From Chloroflexia bacterium (GTDB lineage: Bacteria > Chloroflexota > Chloroflexia > Thermomicrobiales > JALYUS01), in the NCBI GenBank assembly GCA_025928215.1, contig JAICJW010000002.1, forward strand, positions 1-34,093: a stretch of DNA of 34,093 nucleotides. Direction: 5' to 3'. A model generated the notes under the pieces. That model made no database searches. It worked only from the letters and a program-made list of their open reading frames with translations, and had not been told where the DNA came from. Position numbers and translations under genes: made by a program. Shown in pieces: positions 23,967 to 32,285 of the stretch. Every line of letters starts with the position of its first letter. Within the stretch, counting starts at the first letter, position 1.

Positions 23967-25097
23967 ATGGGCGAAATGCACACACCGATAATTTCTGACA
24001 CATCGAAACACCCGGCGAACCTCCTCATCGCCTCAACCAGTCCACTGAGCGGTAAAAGCGCGTTCGCGGTTGGCATTGGGCGCGCGCTACAAGGGCAGGG
24101 GTATGCGGTCGGTTACTGTCAACCGTTCCTGCTCGCTCATGACTATGACCAGTTGGCACCCGATCATGTCGGATTCATCCGCGAAGCATTGCGCCTGCGG
24201 GGCGAGAATGACGCGCGCATCGCTCCCGTGCATCTCTCCGCCGCTGATCTCGCGGATGCCTTGCGTGATTCCCGTGTGGCCACAAGCGATTTTCAAGGCG
24301 AAGTCGTGCGTGCCTTCGGGACGCTCGCATGCGACAAGGATGTCATGCTGATCGAAGGGCCGGATACGCGCGATGAGGGAAGCGTCCTCGGCTTGACCGC
24401 TGCGGACCAGGCATTGTTGCTCAATGCGCAGGTGCTCGTCGTCGTGCGCGGGCATGAATCGGCGTTGCTCGACCGGGTAATCGCATTCAAGCGGGAACTT
24501 GGCGACCGCCTTCTCGGTGTCGTACTCAATGTCATCCCGCGCGCCAGCCTCTCCTATTTCACCACGACGCTCGTACCGGCGCTCGAGCGCATGGGCGTGA
24601 TGGTGCTCGGTGTGCTGCCGGAGGACCGGACCCTCCGCTCCGTGAGCGCCGGTCAAGTCGCCAGTTATCTGGATGGCCGGATACTCTGCGCGGAAGAGCA
24701 GTCAGGCGCGCTGATCGAGCATGTCGTCGTCGGCGCGATGTCGGTAGAGACGGCGATTGATCATCTCAAGCGCCGCGAGCGGACCGCGCTCGTGACGGGT
24801 GGGGATCGCACCGATCTTCTCACCGCCGCCCTCGCGATGCCTGACGTTGTCGAAACGATGGCGGCGTTTATTCTGACCGGTGATCTCTATCCATCGCCGC
24901 GCATCCTCTCCGTCGCGGCAACAAAAGGCATACCGGTTGTCCTCGTTCGGCATGACACGCGCACCTCGACCGACCTTCTCGACAAGGTGTTTGGCCGGGT
25001 GCGGTTCGCGCAAGCACGCAAGATTGATCGCTTCAGCGCTTTGCTCGCGGAGCGGTTCGATTTCGTGCGTTTAGCGCAGGCCCTCGGCCTCGACTAA
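23967..25097 (+). CDS. BioD-like plus DRTGG-domain protein (phosphotransacetylase N-terminal module, stand-alone)
   Basis: 376 residues. The N-terminal half is a P-loop domain like the one fused to long Pta enzymes and related to dethiobiotin synthase: IASTSPLSGKSAFAVGIGRAL (Walker A), VGYCQPF, VMLIEGPD, then VLVVVRGHESALLDRVIAFKREL and LLGVVLNVIP. The C-terminal half has the DRTGG domain: LVTGGDRTDLLTAALAMPDVVETMAAFILTGDLYPSP, then IPVVLVRHDT. The phosphate acetyltransferase domain itself is absent, so it is probably a nucleotide- or metabolite-sensing protein; its role is unknown. The start is uncertain: ATG 23967 and ATG 23976 are both possible and neither has a good ribosome site. Confidence 0.87.
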   Translation: MGEMHTPIISDTSKHPANLLIASTSPLSGKSAFAVGIGRALQGQGYAVGYCQPFLLAHDYDQLAPDHVGFIREALRLRGENDARIAPVHLSAADLADALRDSRVATSDFQGEVVRAFGTLACDKDVMLIEGPDTRDEGSVLGLTAADQALLLNAQVLVVVRGHESALLDRVIAFKRELGDRLLGVVLNVIPRASLSYFTTTLVPALERMGVMVLGVLPEDRTLRSVSAGQVASYLDGRILCAEEQSGALIEHVVVGAMSVETAIDHLKRRERTALVTGGDRTDLLTAALAMPDVVETMAAFILTGDLYPSPRILSVAATKGIPVVLVRHDTRTSTDLLDKVFGRVRFAQARKIDRFSALLAERFDFVRLAQALGLD

Positions 25098-25137
25098 GGC
25101 TTCGTTGCCGCTCTCCAGAGGGTCGTGCCGCCAGATC

Positions 25138-27288
25138 TCAGGTCAGCCAGCCGCGCTGTCGGAGGGTTTCACTGCCCAGCAAGCCGAGCAATACTTCCTT
25201 GGTCTCCGGGTGATACTCGAACCGGTTGCGCTCGAAGTATTGCACCTGATAGGTCTTCCCGTCCGTCGCGCTCTTCTCGTCGAATGGCTCGCACAGTGGC
25301 AACCCGTAGATCGGCAATCCACCGTGTGCGTCCCAATACGTTTTGAATGTGCCGCTGAGTGTGTGGCCGACCTCCGGGAAGAACCGCAGCGCCGCGGTAT
25401 CATCCACATGTGGGACTTTCGCGAACGCCTTTTCACCGTCCCGACCTTGCACGCTCAAGACACCAAGGCGACCGAGTTCGACCGCATAGGGCGTCCCTGC
25501 CTTCTCCGGATGCGCCTCGAAGCGGGCGCGCTCGAAGTATTGGACGTTGTACGTCTTCTTGTCGTCCGGATTCGTGTCGTTGAATGCTTCCGTAATCGGG
25601 TAGCCAAATTGGGCGAGGCCGCCGTTCGCATCCCAGTACGCGAGGAAGTTCGGGCCAACATTGTGCTTCGTCTCGCTGAAGAATTTCACCCCGGTCTCAG
25701 TTGATGCCGATACGGGATCGGACGGATTGACCTGCACACTGACTTGCTGGGCATCGTCGCTGTCGAGCGGGCCGCCGCCATCCTGCACGACCGAGACGAC
25801 GAAGCGGCTGCGCTGGACGACGGCAGCGCGTATCGCGACGGTGATCGTCACGGATTCGCCGGGTTGCAGCGTTCGCCCGATTCCCCAGCGGTAGGGGGGA
25901 TCGCTGCTCGCAAGCAGTTCTGGCCCCATCGTGACCCGGACGCCGCCCTTCGTACCCGCGAAACCACGTTTCGCGTAGGTATCGCCCTCGGTATAGACGA
26001 ACGAGGGCGGTGGATCTTGCGCCGTGATCGGTGCGGAGCCGGTGTTCTTAAGGGTAACACGCGCGGTAAGCAAGTCACGGGTATACACGCTGGTATCGCC
26101 CCACGTCACCGCACTCAGTGTGGCGTCAATCTGATTGCCCGGTGTGGTTGTCACCTTGACGGCATCCGGCGGGTTCGCCGCGACGGGATCAGCGGCCGGA
26201 TCGCCCGTCCAGAGCGGCAACCCCTTCAATTCGCGACGAATATTGTCCAGATGTGGGTAGAATCCGTCACCGGGACAACTCGTATTGAGCACGCCGCGAT
26301 GACCGCTGATATTCATCACATTGTCGCGATCAATGAAGAAACCTTTGCCGATCGGGTCAAGGTCATTCGCCTTCGCGCGGATGAGCGCGACGAGCGACGA
26401 GCGCACGGCATCGGGAACCGTATGATCGGTGTAGTTGCCGAGGATGGCGATGCCGATACTGCCCCAGTTGTATTGCAACGCGTGCCCGCCGACCACGCGG
26501 TCGCCCCCGAACCGGCCCTCATAGATCGTCCCCTGCTGGTCTATCAGAAAATTGTAGCCGATGTCTCCCCAGCCCCGGGAGACGGCATGATACTGGTAGA
26601 TCGCCCGCAGCGTGGCGCGTGGATCGGTTTCGGGATCGCGCGTCACGGTATGATGAACGATGACTTTCTTGATTGCCCGATATTCCGGCGGCCAGATCTC
26701 CTTGTTGTCTTTGTCGAAGCGAAGTTTTTCATTGGCCGACCACCCCGCACGAGGGACGATGGTGATGCCATTGACGGATTGTGCGCGGAATATCGCATCG
26801 TCCGATGCGGTGAGCGTATTCACCGCCGTGAGTCGAATTAGGTCGAGCGATGAAACGGCGCCCGTGCCGCCCTGGACGGCGGCAGAATACTGCACGAAGC
26901 GCGCCGGAGAACCGATGATGAGGTTGCCGAATGTCGCGGCTTCACGCAGATCGCGCGCGTGGGAATCGGCATGAAGATGTTGCCAGTCACCCCATGCGAC
27001 ACCATCCACACTCGTGCGGACTGCCAAATCCAGCGCCACGGCGGATGGAAGCGTGGCATTCCACTGGGATTCGAGGGCATTAAAGGGGAAATCAGATTGA
27101 AGGATCGGTGAGAGGTACGGCGTGGTATCGAGCGCAATTGCGCGTTGCTCCCAGGTGAAGCGCGACGCAATCGGCTCGGCATTCACCGCGCGCGGTACCG
27201 CATAGAGCGTCGAACCTGTTACAAGAATCAGCATACGGCTTCCGGCTTGCAGCACCGCACGCCGGGTAAACTGCCGCTCGAACCCCAT
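25138..27288 (-). CDS. Secreted N-acetylmuramoyl-L-alanine amidase (PGRP/amidase_2) with Chloroflexota-type wall repeats
   Basis: 716 residues. It cleaves the bond between muramic acid and the stem peptide. A Tat-like signal is at 9-37 (twin Arg in TRRAVLQAG, cleavage likely after VNA). A beta-rich domain (about 45-160) precedes the amidase (about 174-352): KVIVHHTV supplies His212/213, GHRGVLNTSCPGD supplies His330 and Cys338 as zinc ligands. Then an Ig-like domain (about 385-520) and two 76-residue repeats (about 536-612 and 636-712) with YWDANGGLAQFGYPITEAF and YWDAHGGLPIYGLPLCEPF, each ending in VQYFER.RFE.HPE. The ATG at 27288 has GGGGGGAG just upstream; the frame runs further upstream through the promoter and the SpoIIM gene and is not used. 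Confidence 0.92.
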   Translation of the reverse strand: MGFERQFTRRAVLQAGSRMLILVTGSTLYAVPRAVNAEPIASRFTWEQRAIALDTTPYLSPILQSDFPFNALESQWNATLPSAVALDLAVRTSVDGVAWGDWQHLHADSHARDLREAATFGNLIIGSPARFVQYSAAVQGGTGAVSSLDLIRLTAVNTLTASDDAIFRAQSVNGITIVPRAGWSANEKLRFDKDNKEIWPPEYRAIKKVIVHHTVTRDPETDPRATLRAIYQYHAVSRGWGDIGYNFLIDQQGTIYEGRFGGDRVVGGHALQYNWGSIGIAILGNYTDHTVPDAVRSSLVALIRAKANDLDPIGKGFFIDRDNVMNISGHRGVLNTSCPGDGFYPHLDNIRRELKGLPLWTGDPAADPVAANPPDAVKVTTTPGNQIDATLSAVTWGDTSVYTRDLLTARVTLKNTGSAPITAQDPPPSFVYTEGDTYAKRGFAGTKGGVRVTMGPELLASSDPPYRWGIGRTLQPGESVTITVAIRAAVVQRSRFVVSVVQDGGGPLDSDDAQQVSVQVNPSDPVSASTETGVKFFSETKHNVGPNFLAYWDANGGLAQFGYPITEAFNDTNPDDKKTYNVQYFERARFEAHPEKAGTPYAVELGRLGVLSVQGRDGEKAFAKVPHVDDTAALRFFPEVGHTLSGTFKTYWDAHGGLPIYGLPLCEPFDEKSATDGKTYQVQYFERNRFEYHPETKEVLLGLLGSETLRQRGWLT

Positions 27289-27338
27289 ACTCCCCCCTGC
27301 CTGATCGAGACGAATTCCGCTCCTCCCGCACCAGTGTC

Positions 27339-27377
27339 GTACGTACACACCGTACACGAACCTGATACTTACGTCAA
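27339..27377 (-). promoter_or_regulatory. Promoter of the amidase gene with overlapping GTACGTAC palindrome
   Basis: On the minus strand TTGACG (27377-27372), exactly 17 nt, then TACGGT (27354-27349). Transcription would start near 27342, inside the palindrome GTACGTAC (27339-27346), which would suit a repressor site. The leader is about 54 nt. Confidence 0.48.
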
Positions 27378-27438
27378 GTTTGTGCTTGCCGCCGCAGCGA
27401 TAAACGGCTAGGATGCCGACGAACCTTGAGGAGTTGCC

Positions 27439-28404
27439 GTGGTTGATCGATTGATTGTCCGTCGTCGGGATGAGTGGGCGCGGCTTGAAGCGCTGCTGAC
27501 GTCGCGTGCCGGTGCGCGCAGCGCGGAGCACACCGAGGAACTCGGATGGCGGTATCGCGAAGCGAGCGCCGACCTCGCGCTTGCCCGCCGCGAATGGCCG
27601 ACCGATCCGGTTACACGCTACTTGAACAATCTCGTCGAGCGGGCACACCGCCGTCTTTACCGGCGGCGCCATGATACGCCGCAGGCGGTGTGGGAATTTT
27701 ACCGCGACACCTTCCCGCGCCTGTTCCGGGCGACGTTTCGCTATACGCTGGCGGCCTTTGTCACGGTGTTGGTCGGGTTCGTGATGGCCTATATCGCGAC
27801 CTTCGTCCGGCCGTCATTGGCGGAGTCGTTCGTGCCAGGCGGGAGTGGGGTGATCGAGACGATCAAACAGGGGCGGACGTGGTTCGATACGCCACCTGCC
27901 GAGCGGCCGTTCGTGTCGTCGTTCATTATGACGAACAACATTCGCGTCACGCTCCTGTGCTTTGCGGGCGGCGTCTTGTTCGGCATCCCGACCGTCCTGG
28001 TCTTGCTTCAGAATGGATTACAGATCGGTTCGATTGCCGGTTTGACGCAGGTCTACGGTATTCATGGCGCCCTCTGGTCGTTCGTTGCGGCGCATGGCTT
28101 TCTGGAACTCTCGGTCATTTTCATCAGTGGAGGGGCGGGGTTGCGCGTGGCGCACGGTATCATTCAGCCGGGTTTGCGCTCGCGCCGCGAATCTATCGCG
28201 CGCGCCGGACGAAGCGCGACGCTGATCGCGTGCGGATGCGTTCCGCTGCTGATTGTCGCCGGCACATTGGAGGGGTTCGTCTCCCCTTCGGCCTTGCCCG
28301 GTGGCCTGAAATTGCTCATCGGGCTGACAACCGGCGTGGTGCTGTATACCTATCTTCTGCTGGGTGGCCGTGGGGCGGATGATCGAAGTGGATACGTGGA
28401 GTAG
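27439..28404 (+). CDS. SpoIIM-family (DUF95) membrane protein
   Basis: 321 residues. It has a charged N-terminal helical region (about 1-90, including ELGWRYREASADLALARREW and YLNNLVERAHRRLYRRR) and six or so membrane helices from about residue 110. The family core is clear: FYRDTFPRLFRATFRYTLAAFVTVLVGFVMAYI, TNNIRVTLLCFAGGVLFGIPTVLVLLQNGLQIGSI and GIHGALWSFVAAHGFLELSVIFISGGAGLRVAHGII. In Bacillus SpoIIM works with SpoIID/SpoIIP in peptidoglycan remodelling at engulfment; non-sporulating bacteria keep homologues of unknown role. It is divergent from the amidase gene, so a wall role is attractive but inferred. The GTG follows TTGAGGAG. RidA follows after 25 nt. Confidence 0.93.
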   Translation: MVDRLIVRRRDEWARLEALLTSRAGARSAEHTEELGWRYREASADLALARREWPTDPVTRYLNNLVERAHRRLYRRRHDTPQAVWEFYRDTFPRLFRATFRYTLAAFVTVLVGFVMAYIATFVRPSLAESFVPGGSGVIETIKQGRTWFDTPPAERPFVSSFIMTNNIRVTLLCFAGGVLFGIPTVLVLLQNGLQIGSIAGLTQVYGIHGALWSFVAAHGFLELSVIFISGGAGLRVAHGIIQPGLRSRRESIARAGRSATLIACGCVPLLIVAGTLEGFVSPSALPGGLKLLIGLTTGVVLYTYLLLGGRGADDRSGYVE

Positions 28405-28429
28405 CGCGGAAGCGCGGAAGGAGCGTGAC

Positions 28430-28897
28430 ATGAACGAGCGAACCGTGGAGCAGCGCCTTGCGGATTTAGGCCATCAACTGCCGCCGGTCTCGCCGCCCGT
28501 TGGCTCGTACGTTAAAGGGGTCGTCGTCGGGAACATGCTCTATCTCTCCGGCAATGGACCCGATCAACCCGGATATATTTCTCCGAAAGGAAAAGTCGGT
28601 GCGACGGTCACGATTGAGCAGGCAGAGGAAGCGGCGCGCTACGTCGGGCTGAACCTGCTCGCGGCCGCGAAGGATACGCTCGGCACGCTCGAACGGATTC
28701 GGCGCGTCGTCAAAGTGCTGGGGATGGTCAATAGTGCGCCCGACTTCGGGCAGCAGCCGCGGGTCATCAATGGATGCTCGGATCTGTTTCTTGCGGTCTT
28801 CGGTGAGGCGGGGCGGCACGCACGCTCGGCGGTCGGGATGGGCGCGTTACCCAATGGGATCCCGGTCGAGATCGAAGCGATCCTTGAGGTCGAATAG
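28430..28897 (+). CDS. RidA-family protein (YjgF/UK114-type enamine/imine deaminase)
   Basis: 155 residues. Classical RidA hydrolyses reactive enamines and imines made by PLP enzymes. This protein fits the longer subgroup: GSYVKGVVVGNMLYLSGNGPDQPG, then EQAEEAARYVGLNLLAAAKDTLGTLERIRRVVKVLGMVNSAPDFGQQPRVINGCSDLFLAVFGEAGRHARSAVGMGALPNGIPVEIEAILEV. The ending keeps the 'R.AVG...LP....VEIE' pattern, but the classical substrate-carboxylate arginine position reads as HARSAVG, so activity on 2-aminoacrylate needs testing. ATG 28430 is chosen because GGAAGGAG stands 6 nt upstream. It is in an operon with SpoIIM. Confidence 0.92.
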   Translation: MNERTVEQRLADLGHQLPPVSPPVGSYVKGVVVGNMLYLSGNGPDQPGYISPKGKVGATVTIEQAEEAARYVGLNLLAAAKDTLGTLERIRRVVKVLGMVNSAPDFGQQPRVINGCSDLFLAVFGEAGRHARSAVGMGALPNGIPVEIEAILEVE

Positions 28898-28924
28898 CGG
28901 TATCCGTCAACCGCAGATATCCCA

Positions 28925-29854
28925 TCAGAGGCTGATGGTGAATCCTTGCGTTTGGAGTGCCTCTTTGGGGAGGTTTCCTTTGTCCACGCCATTGACGTTA
29001 TAGGTCACGTTGTCCGGCTTACCGCAATAGATCGTGACGGTCTGCCGTGCATCAATCTCGCGGGTTTCTCCGGGGTTGATGTACCCGACCGTCTTGGCGT
29101 TCTTGTCTCCATCGGCATAGATCTCGACCCACGCTTTGACGCTCGAGGTAATAATCACCTTGAGGCTCGTCGCGGGGAGCGCGGATGCGGTCGCTGCCGT
29201 ACCCGTCGTCGGTTGACGTGTGCCAGCGGCGGCGGTGGTTGTTCCGGTGGTGGCGATCGTCGTGCCCGTTACCGTACCCGACGCAGCTGCCGTACCCGAC
29301 ACAGTGGCAATGCGGATCGTATTCGTGTCGGTGGCCGCGGTTGGCGAGATCGCTGGCGTGCTCATGAGCGCGGAAGCGGCGGAGATCGCGGTCGGTGTGG
29401 CGGCGACCGTTGGGACGTCAATGATCGGCTTTTTCGGTGGCGTCTGCACGAGCAGGCTGTATCCCCACGCGGCCACAACGCTGAGGATGCCGATTACAAA
29501 GACGATCACGACGAAGTTCGGGGAGAAAGGACCGGAGGTATTGACTGGCCGCCCAACGGGTTGCGGGCGATAGACAACCTCCGGCTCGCCGCGCGCTTCA
29601 TTGAACAACCGGACCATTTCCTGCGGATTGAGTTGCAACCAGTTGGCGTAGTTATAGACAAACCCACGGGCATAAATTCCCGTGGGTAACAGATGAAATT
29701 CGCCGGATTCGAGCGCGGATAGATGCCGGGCCAGGATCCGGGTCTGCCGCTCGGCGTCCTGAAGACTCCGGCCGAGACCGAGGCGCGCATCGCGCAAAAT
29801 CGCCCCGAACGTCGTCGGCTGAATCGGGCCCCCGTGCTCCCACGGGCTTTGCAT
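28925..29854 (-). CDS. RodZ-like envelope/cytoskeletal protein (HTH_25, membrane helix, DUF4115)
   Basis: 309 residues. The N-terminal cytoplasmic helix-turn-helix (about 12-85) reads FGAILRDARLGLGRSLQDAERQTRILARHLSALESGEFHLLP, then ARGFVYNYANWLQLNP. A single membrane helix (about 113-135) is followed by a Thr/Ala-rich linker and a C-terminal DUF4115 domain (about 232-309: LKVIITSSVKAWVEIYADGD, GETREIDARQTVTIYCGKPDNVTYNVNG). In rod-shaped bacteria RodZ links MreB to the wall machinery; no MreB is seen here. ATG 29854 is preferred (AAGGTCAGTG upstream, MQSPWEHGG start); an ATG at 29932 would add 26 non-family residues. The promoter is close. Confidence 0.88.
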   Translation of the reverse strand: MQSPWEHGGPIQPTTFGAILRDARLGLGRSLQDAERQTRILARHLSALESGEFHLLPTGIYARGFVYNYANWLQLNPQEMVRLFNEARGEPEVVYRPQPVGRPVNTSGPFSPNFVVIVFVIGILSVVAAWGYSLLVQTPPKKPIIDVPTVAATPTAISAASALMSTPAISPTAATDTNTIRIATVSGTAAASGTVTGTTIATTGTTTAAAGTRQPTTGTAATASALPATSLKVIITSSVKAWVEIYADGDKNAKTVGYINPGETREIDARQTVTIYCGKPDNVTYNVNGVDKGNLPKEALQTQGFTISL

Positions 29855-29949
29855 CACTGACCTTGAGTCCTTCCCGAACCGCACACACGCCACAGCGCGC
29901 GCAATCCGCGTATTCTCCCCCTCAAGCACCATTCATATGATGCGACCGC

Positions 29950-29978
29950 AGTATACGCACGACTGCCGTATTTGTCAC
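29950..29978 (-). promoter_or_regulatory. Promoter of the RodZ-like gene
   Basis: On the minus strand GTGACA (29978-29973), exactly 17 nt, then TATACT (29955-29950). It is one of the best matches in the window and lies between the two genes. The start would be near 29943. Confidence 0.58.
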
Positions 29979-29992
29979 GCGCCCGGCGACTG

Positions 29993-31165
29993 CTATCCCG
30001 CGCCGGGTCGTCGTTTCGTGCCGTGGCGTTTCTCGTCGTCGTGCATTTCCTCAAGCAATGCGTCCGCCAGCGGAGTACCCGCGATGTGTGGGGATACGGC
30101 GGCTTTCGCCAGCCACCATTGGTCATTGGCTGCCCACCATGTACCGATGCACGAGAGGCAGGCCAAATCGTTCGGCCCGACGAGTTGCGGCGTTGGGAAG
30201 GCAAAGCGGTTTCTGCACCAGCCACGGTCGCCACTCTCCGCTGTCTGGAAATCGCGGCAATTAGCGCACCGCTTCCCGCGATTGCGCTGCCGCTCGGCGG
30301 CGTACCACTCTGCCTCCAGCGGCTGCGGTTGCCCACCGCGTGGCGTCGGTGGTGCTCCCGGCGCGTCATTGGAGCGCGGCGGCAGCGTGCTCTCGGCCTG
30401 GCGCGGCGGCAATGGCTGCTCGTATTCACGTGATGGCGGCGTTCGCGCGCCGGGAGGCGGTGTGCGGTACGACGATGCGATCCGTTGCTCGTCATAGCCC
30501 GGATCCGACATGACCGGGATATTGGTCGTTATCGCCGTATGGGGCGCTTGCTGCACGATCGGTGGTGACGATGGTGGCGTGTCGGCGAGCCGGGGGCGGC
30601 CAACCCCCTCATCGCCGACGACCGCCACGCGCGGGGAGCGGCGGTCATCGCGCCGTTCGCCGATTGATCCTGCCGTCGCGTCTGGCGCGGCGACCGTCTC
30701 CAATCGCCGTGGGGGCACCGTGTCGCCGGACTGTTGCGCGATCTGTCGGCGCTCCAGCGCCCGACGATGCGCCTCGCCGACATTCGATGTTCGCGAGCGT
30801 GCTACCGGCATCTGTGGCTCCTCAGTGATTGTCCGGGGTTGCTCAACGCCGACGATAATATCATCGGGGCGCATTCCCTGATAGCCGGAGCGCTGCCGCG
30901 CCGGGTCCGGCGCGGGCCGGTTTTGCCCCGGCAGGAGATCGTTTGCGCCTGCGGCCGCTTCATAGTAATCCCGATCCCAACCGATGCGACAGGCAAGTTC
31001 CTGCCGCCGAACGAGCGCAATCCCGACGATCTCCTGACAGCGTTGGTTGCGACACCAGCCGGACTCGCCGATGTCACTTTGCTCGAAGAACCGGCAGGAA
31101 CCGCACTCGCGTCTCGTCACGTAATACCCACTTTCCGTCCGCCCTGTCCGATCGTAGTCTATCAC
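29993..31165 (-). CDS. Protein with two four-cysteine metal-site-like motifs joined by a long disordered linker
   Basis: 390 residues of unrecognised function. Motif 1 has C21-x2-C24-x13-C38-x20-C59 (CGSCRFFEQ...SGWCRN...LACR). Motif 2 has C300-x2-C303-x13-C317-x18-C336 (CANCRDFQT...RGWCRN...LACL). Both keep aromatic/GWCRN residues, so they are copies of one module of about 40 residues, likely binding zinc or an iron-sulphur cluster. Residues 62-285 are rich in Pro, Arg, Thr and Gln and look disordered. The tail has paired tryptophans (TWWAANDQWW). There is no signal peptide or membrane helix. The GTG start at 31165 lacks a ribosome site; a GTG 15 codons later is an alternative. It lies downstream of the MutL-like cluster. 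Confidence 0.78.
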   Translation of the reverse strand: MIDYDRTGRTESGYYVTRRECGSCRFFEQSDIGESGWCRNQRCQEIVGIALVRRQELACRIGWDRDYYEAAAGANDLLPGQNRPAPDPARQRSGYQGMRPDDIIVGVEQPRTITEEPQMPVARSRTSNVGEAHRRALERRQIAQQSGDTVPPRRLETVAAPDATAGSIGERRDDRRSPRVAVVGDEGVGRPRLADTPPSSPPIVQQAPHTAITTNIPVMSDPGYDEQRIASSYRTPPPGARTPPSREYEQPLPPRQAESTLPPRSNDAPGAPPTPRGGQPQPLEAEWYAAERQRNRGKRCANCRDFQTAESGDRGWCRNRFAFPTPQLVGPNDLACLSCIGTWWAANDQWWLAKAAVSPHIAGTPLADALLEEMHDDEKRHGTKRRPGAG

Positions 31166-31200
31166 AGCCCGGAGCGAGAATCATGCCTCGTATGGCTCCT

Positions 31201-31228
31201 ATCATACAATACGTACTAGCGTACGTAC
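31201..31228 (-). promoter_or_regulatory. Putative -10 and GTACGTAC palindrome upstream of the Cys-motif gene
   Basis: On the minus strand TATGAT (31206-31201) is a good -10, and transcription would begin near 31194. The place of the -35 is taken by GTACGTAC (31221-31228), part of the larger dyad CGTAC-TAGC-GTACG (31212-31225). This could mark an activator- or repressor-controlled promoter. Confidence 0.38.
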
Positions 31229-31234
31229 GACCCC

Positions 31235-32269
31235 TCAGCCCAATCTGTAGGCGGTAACATTGTGTGCGGGGATCGGCACCGCGTGTTCAGAGCTTTCGCC
31301 CACCTGCACGCAAAGTGCCCGTTCGCCGTCGCTGAGCGCGGCAATAGATGGTGGGCTCAGTACGGTGCATGCCAATCCGTAGTGTCCCGGATCGCGCTTT
31401 TGCGTGGGCACGTTCTCGTGCGGACGCAGATCCGATTCGATCTCCCGCAGGGCATCGCCGTGTGGAATGATCGTGATCGTCTGTGTGAAGCGGTCGAGCA
31501 TCGCTTGTGCGCCATGAAGATGCTGGAACGGTGCAACGGCGCGCGCACCGGACAGGGCGTCGCCAATGCCGTCGAGTACGACGATGCCCGCTCCCATGCC
31601 GCGCCGGGATTCAGACTCGTGCGGACGATCGAGCAGTGCCCACGCGACGGGTTCCGATACGCTGCCAATGATGAGCGTGCCGGGGAATGACCGCGAGATG
31701 GGCGTGAGGTGCGCGACTTCAGCGATATGCGCGACAACGACGCTCGCTGTCCGCAACGACGGCGGAATCCCATCATCGGTAACCGCACCATCGAGCAGCG
31801 CCGGTTCGATATGAAGTGGTGGGAGATCGCCTGATTCGTCCGCAAAGGCGTATCCACATTGCGCGACCGCCGATGTGACGATGATCGCGCGTTCGCTGAT
31901 GGCGCGCACCGTGCCCCCGTAGCGCGCCCGAATCTCGTGTTCGGCGGTTTTGTTCTCGATGGCGAGTGCCCCACTATCCGGGAGACCACGCGCGATACCG
32001 CTGAAAGGCGCCGCAACCTTCCGAGTCCGGAAACCGATCCGTCGCTCGCCGAGAGAGGCACCCGCCGTATAATCCATGCCCTCGCACCGCGCAATCGCGT
32101 CCTTGGTTTCTTCCGCCGAAAGCCGGAGCATCGTGGCATAGGCGATGATCGTCGAGAAATCAGGCCTGGCAGCGATGACATCACCGGCGGCAACCGTTTC
32201 ACCTACTTCGACCCGGACAGTATCGCGCTCGCCGAGGGCATATCGCACATCCATTGTGTCGCAGTACAT
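31235..32269 (-). CDS. Uncharacterised protein with barrel-sandwich-like repeats, partner of the MutL-like gene
   Basis: 344 residues. No catalytic family is recognised. The N-terminus has a lipoyl/biotinyl-like turn VEVGETVAAGDVIAARP. A second such segment follows as VAAPFSGIARGLPDSGALAIENKTAEHEIRARYGGTVRAISERAIIV, resembling barrel-sandwich hybrid domains of RnfC or RNA-polymerase type. No lysine in a lipoyl/biotin consensus (DK or MKM turn) is evident. The C-terminal half (LIIGSVSEPVAWALLDR, GAGIVVLDGIGDALSGARAV) looks like an alpha/beta domain. ATG 32269 has GAGAGG 7 nt upstream. It begins 16 nt after the stop of the MutL-like gene, so they are very likely one operon. Confidence 0.75.
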   Translation of the reverse strand: MYCDTMDVRYALGERDTVRVEVGETVAAGDVIAARPDFSTIIAYATMLRLSAEETKDAIARCEGMDYTAGASLGERRIGFRTRKVAAPFSGIARGLPDSGALAIENKTAEHEIRARYGGTVRAISERAIIVTSAVAQCGYAFADESGDLPPLHIEPALLDGAVTDDGIPPSLRTASVVVAHIAEVAHLTPISRSFPGTLIIGSVSEPVAWALLDRPHESESRRGMGAGIVVLDGIGDALSGARAVAPFQHLHGAQAMLDRFTQTITIIPHGDALREIESDLRPHENVPTQKRDPGHYGLACTVLSPPSIAALSDGERALCVQVGESSEHAVPIPAHNVTAYRLG

Positions 32270-32285
32270 TGTTTAGCCTCTCATG

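Noticed and set aside
29993..31165. Identification of the double-Cys protein as a HiPIP
   Set aside because: The CANC start is suggestive, but the spacing to the third and fourth cysteines and the position of GWC do not fit, and no signal peptide is present.
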